Of a stretch of DNA of 64,000 nt, positions 59,163 through 64,000 are shown piece after piece. The notes under the pieces were generated by a model. It did no database searches. It was not told the DNA's origin and saw only the letters and a list, made by a program, of their open reading frames with translations. How positions within the stretch are numbered: the stretch's first letter is position 1; each line of letters opens with the position of its first letter. Origin of the DNA: Crotophaga sulcirostris (taxonomy: Eukaryota; Chordata; Aves; Cuculiformes; Crotophagidae); the NCBI GenBank assembly GCA_013397455.1, contig VYZB01000289.1, forward strand, positions 1,099,965 through 1,163,964, read 5' to 3'. The translations under genes were made by a program, and so were the position numbers.

Positions 59163-62100
59163 AATGCTGCATGTTTATTGAAGGTTGGTGCAAAGAACTG
59201 AGCCACCTCTGATGTCTCTAAAAAGGCTGTTGGCAACTTTAAATGTGTGTTTCTGTGCTCGAGTTCATGGCATGGCAGGGCTAGACGACTTTCAGTACCA
59301 GATGCAGTAGGTGTAGTAGAACAGTGCTCTGCGGGTGTGATAACCTGCTAGCTAGCAGGAAATCTTGCCTCCTGTTCTGCCAGGTGCTGTCCACATGCCT
59401 ACCCTGAAAACATGCTGGTATGAAGAATTTATGCAGCCTGGTTTTACTCTTCAGAACTCTTTGGTGTGTGTGCAGTTTCCTTCTCTTTCCTTTTTGCTGG
59501 TGAAAGAGCAGTGACTGATCTGGTGGTGCAAAAAAAGGATAATAGTCTTAGGAGTTCTGAGAGGGGATTAACCTGTGTTCTAGAGGCAGAGTGCTCCTTC
59601 TTGAACAAGTCTAATTTCCCAGTCCATCTGGGCTCCTTTATGGGGACCTTGTTGCATCTTCAGCTACAACATACAGTTTATTTCTTGTCAGAGTCCTTCA
59701 GGTTGGCTCAAATTCTTTGACCATAGCTGTGCTCTGTAGCTGAAATGTGATTTTCAGTCATTCCCTTGATATACAGATCTTCTTTCATCCGTCTCTGCTC
59801 TTTCTACTCAAAAGGCTGTCTGTGTGGTTAGTGTGGGGTGGGTTTTTTTTTTGTTTGGATTTGGGTTTTGTTTTTAAGCAGAATGTGGCCTGTATGTGTG
59901 GCCAGTTTCTAACAACTGTTGCCCGTAGTCAGAGAGTGAAAATTATACTATTTTATATTGGATTTCGTATTTGTGAAGTGGCCTTCAGGAATACAGTTGT
60001 TCTTGCAGGAACTTAATAATATCAAGAAAATATTTGTATAAACAGATCCTTTCCTCAGGCTGTCAAATTCTTTTCTTGGCAAGCCTGCCTGCTTTGGTAC
60101 ATGCAGTCTGGTATCCCAACCACTGCAGAAAATACAGGTTACTAGACAAACATATATAATTTTAATTGTGTCGTTGCTTTCCTTTGGTGGGACAGTAAGG
60201 TTACAGAACTGCTTCCAGTGTAATGCTTGCATGGTTTCTCCTGAAAAAATATGGGGTTTCAAACCTGTTTATTTTTCCTTTAATTTACTTCAGCAATATC
60301 TGATAGATGGCCATGAAAAATTATTTTTCAATACAAAATATCCTTTCATATTTTCATTTTGACTGAAAGAAAATCAAATCAAGGAAGGAAGGAGAACACA
60401 ACATGTCATCTTGGTCTGTAGAATATTCAGAATGGACAGTTGTAGCTTTACTGAATAGAAGTAATGGAGCACAACCTGGTCTTAGTGTAGTGTTTCTGAA
60501 TGTAGTAAGTGTCCTCCAGGTTCACAAAATGTGAGCAGGCAGGTGGCTGTGTAGCACCAGTTGGATTCTGTACAGATTGCTACGGTTTGGCTTGAGGGAA
60601 CTAAAAGCCATTGCCCATTTCTTATAACTGATATCCTTCTAGTTGCCTAAACTCTAATCACTTCGAGCATTCTGCCTTTAATTGCTTTGCTTATTGTATT
60701 TCAAGATGATAAATTTTCAGATGGTGTAGAGGAAGTGTCTTGGTTTCATTTGTACTCACTGGCTGTGGTAACCTAGCAATCAAATGCAGACAAAAATACA
60801 GATGTATAATGGACACAGAAAACAAATACAAACTAAGTATACTATTTCCTGAAATTTAGTGAAAGGAAATACAGTTATCTCTTTTGAAGGCATATGACTC
60901 TTGAGTTTTCAGTGCACTCATTTTTGAGGCAAAGTTTGAATTAAATAAAACTGAGAAAATTGTTTATAGTATGTGAAACCACTTCCTTTTGTGGTTAGTA
61001 CTTTAAACAAAGGCCATATCAGAAGTAATATGTAGTGTCACTATGTGATTAAACTGAAGAAAAAACAGAGTAAAGTGCCTTCATTGTAGAACAGTTTGTC
61101 AGCCAGAATCAATTATAATGACTATTGATTTAAGCTAACTGCTTATGAAATTTCAAAAGATTGACTTTAACTGATATTGAATTGCATTGACTTGATTGAT
61201 TTCCACGTCTCTAATTTAAGTAGTTTTGTATTGATTGCTCAAATGTGTAGTGATGTTCAGAGCTGTGAGTGGGAGAAGGAGAGCAGAAGAGATTGTATTG
61301 TATTGCCAGGCAGGATTGAGCTCAGGAAGGGGGAATGGCATGAGTAGCAAAGGCAAGAAGGTGTCTCTGTTGTGTGTGTACTTAGGGTAGAAAATAGATG
61401 TGATGAGAAATCAGGAATGTGTATATTGCTTGGAGGCAGATCTTGGTTGCAGAGGAACACTTGTAGAAGCATATGGTGCTGTGTTAATGGGGCGAGAAGG
61501 AGAAACAAGGAAAGGATAGGGATAGGAATTGCTATTTCTGTAAGGAATGGCACCATGGCTCTATCTGATTTGGTCTGTCGACTCTTTAGGATAATCCTTG
61601 GGTTTACTATTAAAGACATGGCAACCAAGCATGGGATTTTGAATGGGGGTCTTCTTTAGTGTAGCCCAGGCATTTACACATCTGGTGTTGATCATTACCC
61701 TACCACCTCTGTTTATATTCCTTCTCCCACCTTCATCTAGATGTGAGAACTTCCATATGCCAGTGTAGCTTCCAGTTACAGGAGTATTATCAAGGTTTGC
61801 AGTTCTGATTCTTGCTTTCTGATGATTTGTCATCCCAAAAATAGAGTTGGCTCATAGGGGCACCAAGGATATGGTTCTGCTTGCTCTATTGTAGTCTTGC
61901 TGTGCTGTAATTGCCTTGTTTCCCTGCTTCTGAGTGACTAAGTCCTGTAGTTGGCATTTCAGTACTGCTGCACTGTGCAAATGAGGGTTTGAATCCTTTT
62001 TGCATTGATTTCTTTATAGAACTTCGGGGTATGGCTTGAATCAATAATCAATGAAAACATGAAGAGCAAATCCAAAATATGCGGTGTTATTGAAAAGGCA

Positions 62101-63924
62101 TTACTGGATGGGAACTCTAGAGCACATAAAGTATTTGCTGAGTTGTCGTGAGTCTGATTTATTGATTTTTTTTCCTTATGCTCTGCTGATTCCATAATTC
62201 TGTTAAATAAATGAGCACTAAGGATATATCTACCATTAAGAACCAGGGGCTTGATGTACTGGATCAAGTTATCAAAGCAGATCTTTTGATCCCAGTAGAG
62301 TGAGATACCTGCTGCTTTAAAGGCAGGCCATGTTCATTTGTGAAAGTCTTCTGAGCTATGCAGTTATTGCATTCTGAGAAACACGCAATATAAACAACAA
62401 TGCCATTAATGGCCATAAATAAGTCCTCCTAAAATTTTCTATCTGATCCATGTTGTTGACTTAGAGATGAGGTTGCTAAGTATTTCCCTAATAAAATCAA
62501 CTATTGCAGTCATGACTAGAAACTCTAAGAAAATGGAGAGCTAAGACAGCATGAAGAATTAACAACTGCAGCAATAGACTAAGGCATGGTCCTGCTTAAA
62601 TTAAAAATATGAAGATATATGTCTTCCAGGGACCGATCACAAAGGTCTTAACTCTTCACTGTAATAAATTATTACTAGGTATGGCTTTACAAATAACATC
62701 AAAAGGATGTGTGAGGGGAAATATGAGATAACATACTTTCAGTTATTCCAAAGTTAGATGGTTGATGTTTTTTTGTGAGGCCTGTGCCAATAAAGATGCT
62801 AAAATAAAGGTAGATAGTTTCCAGTTCAATAAATCTAATATCTTTCTAGAGAGAGGGGTGAAGTAGGAGAAAGTTTATATAACAGTAAGCAAGTTAGGGA
62901 AACTGGGAACTGCTGGGAGTTAAAACTTAATGTGGAGAGTGATGAGGTGCTTCAGTGTGGAGATGACTGAGGTGCTTACTGAAGCATGGGTTTTGGTATC
63001 ATTAGACTAATTGATTAAGTTAATAGCTAAGATGTTGCCTAAGAAACATTATAGTTCCATTTAGAAAAGCAAATTCTTGGAATATTTTTTCTTGTAATAA
63101 GGTATATTGTAACATGAGGAAAGGACTCTGAGGCAGTCTAAACCAGATTACAGGTTGGTCCTTGTTGTAAAATATGACCTGGGAAGAAACAGAGGTGGCT
63201 CCTTCAATTAAATCCTTATGGGCCTCTGCAGTAGAGTTTTAAAGGTGAAAAGTCTCTTTGCTTACTACATGAATATAAAATAGGATCCTCCATTCCTTGG
63301 CAGTGATGGGTGGGGGCAGGAGGGTTTGTTGTGCTGGTATTTGCCACAGTCGTCTGCCAGAGGGCACTGTGCTGCTGCCAGAATAGGACCTATTAAGGCA
63401 TAAGGATCTTAGCTTCATGGCAAAAAGCAGTTATTCATATTTTTTGTTGGAATGAAAATACCTGTGTTCTAGGGCTCAGGGTACAGTCAGTATGCTTAGA
63501 GAATGTGTCTGGATATATCAAAGCCTGATGTTAAGTGAATTCTGTATTAATATTCACACCCTCCCTTCCTTGTCTGTGTTTAAAAAAAATTTAAAACACC
63601 AGGATTGAGAAGTGCTTGGTTACTTAAGCAAGTCCAAAGTTTGCTGATAAACATCACTAATGTAGAACAAATGCTGTATGTGAGCTCAGGTTAAATTCAG
63701 CAAGGTATTTTAGCCAAAAATAAGGGAAGCTGAAAAAGCTATGTTACTGCATCAACACTTCTTATACCATTTTATCTTTTTAATTAAATTTTAAAGTGAA
63801 ACTAAAACCAAAATAAAAACTTCATTTCTTATAACAGGAAATAGTTATAGGTTGTAACTTCTTTTCTCTTAATTGAGGCACAAGACAAAATTGATTATTC
63901 ACAGTTTTGTTAAGAGTAGCAGAA

Positions 63925-64000
63925 TTTCACAGTTTCACAGTATAACCAGGTTGGAAGAGACCTCCAAGATCATCAAGTCCAACCTATAAGCCAACACTAA
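63925..64000 (-). mobile_element. CR1 3' end, minus strand, cut by window edge
   Basis: The plus strand shows TTTCACAGTATAACCAGG, TTGGAAGAGACCTCCAAGAT and CATCAAGTCCAACCTATAAG, the reverse complement of a CR1 3'UTR with an ACTGTGA-type tail. The element continues beyond position 64000, so its length and coding content are unknown. Confidence 0.85.

Larger units (their letters stand above)
45493..64000 (+). other. ARHGAP22: ARHGAP22 intron 1 (continues past right edge)
   Basis: No exon encoding the PH domain, RhoGAP domain or other recognisable ARHGAP22 segments was found on the plus strand, so the whole stretch is read as a long first intron. It holds CR1 pieces at 46.6, 50.4, 52.6, 59.1 and 63.9 kb, an LTR-like element at 48.4-49.1 kb, and otherwise unique AT-rich sequence. 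Scattered open frames of 60-160 codons lack splice or homology support. Confidence 0.75.

Noticed and set aside
61257..61628. Minus-strand 123-codon open frame
   Set aside because: No conserved motif or splice context; it overlaps another chance frame on the opposite strand.

Overview
This is a vertebrate, almost certainly avian, nuclear genomic window. It is AT-rich, its genes are split by spliceosomal introns with GT-AG ends, it has one CpG island, and its dominant interspersed repeat is the CR1 LINE (non-LTR retrotransposon) typical of birds. Two divergently transcribed host genes are supported.

Left part (3.1-24.9 kb, minus strand): the 5' coding portion of WDFY4, a large BEACH/WD40-family protein. 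Eleven coding exons join without any phase conflict into 2,513 nt, about 837 residues. They follow the N-terminal helical region of WDFY4 and its paralogue WDFY3/ALFY as I recall them. The BEACH, WD40 and remaining exons lie beyond the left edge. A twelfth, more 5' exon at about 26.6-26.8 kb has good splice signals and an open frame that runs into the first coding exon. It may be a 5'UTR exon or an undescribed N-terminal extension.

Middle (about 26.8-45.1 kb): intergenic DNA with no convincing gene. It holds an old minus-strand CR1 copy, a diverged local duplication about 1 kb apart (27.5 and 28.5 kb) and several short tandem duplications.

Right part (45.1-64 kb, plus strand): a CpG island with the first coding exon of ARHGAP22, a Rho-family GTPase-activating protein; the recognisable start is M-L-S-P-K-V-R-Q-A-R-R followed by a GTGAGT donor. 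The rest of the window is its first intron, with CR1 copies, CR1 tails and a degenerate retroviral-type LTR. The head-to-head WDFY4/ARHGAP22 order agrees with the human chromosome 10 arrangement as I recall it.

Eleven CR1 pieces can be recognised. Five are young-looking plus-strand copies inside WDFY4, antisense to it, ending in an ATACTGTG-type tail. Two of these, 3.2 kb apart, are nearly identical. Others are older and end in ATTCTATG/ATTCTGTG-type tails. I saw no tRNA, rRNA, CRISPR or bacterial-type system. Nothing here amounts to a clearly new biological system; the best leads are the extra in-frame WDFY4 exon, the near-identical CR1 pair, the ARHGAP22 overlapping upstream ORF and the diverged local duplication.
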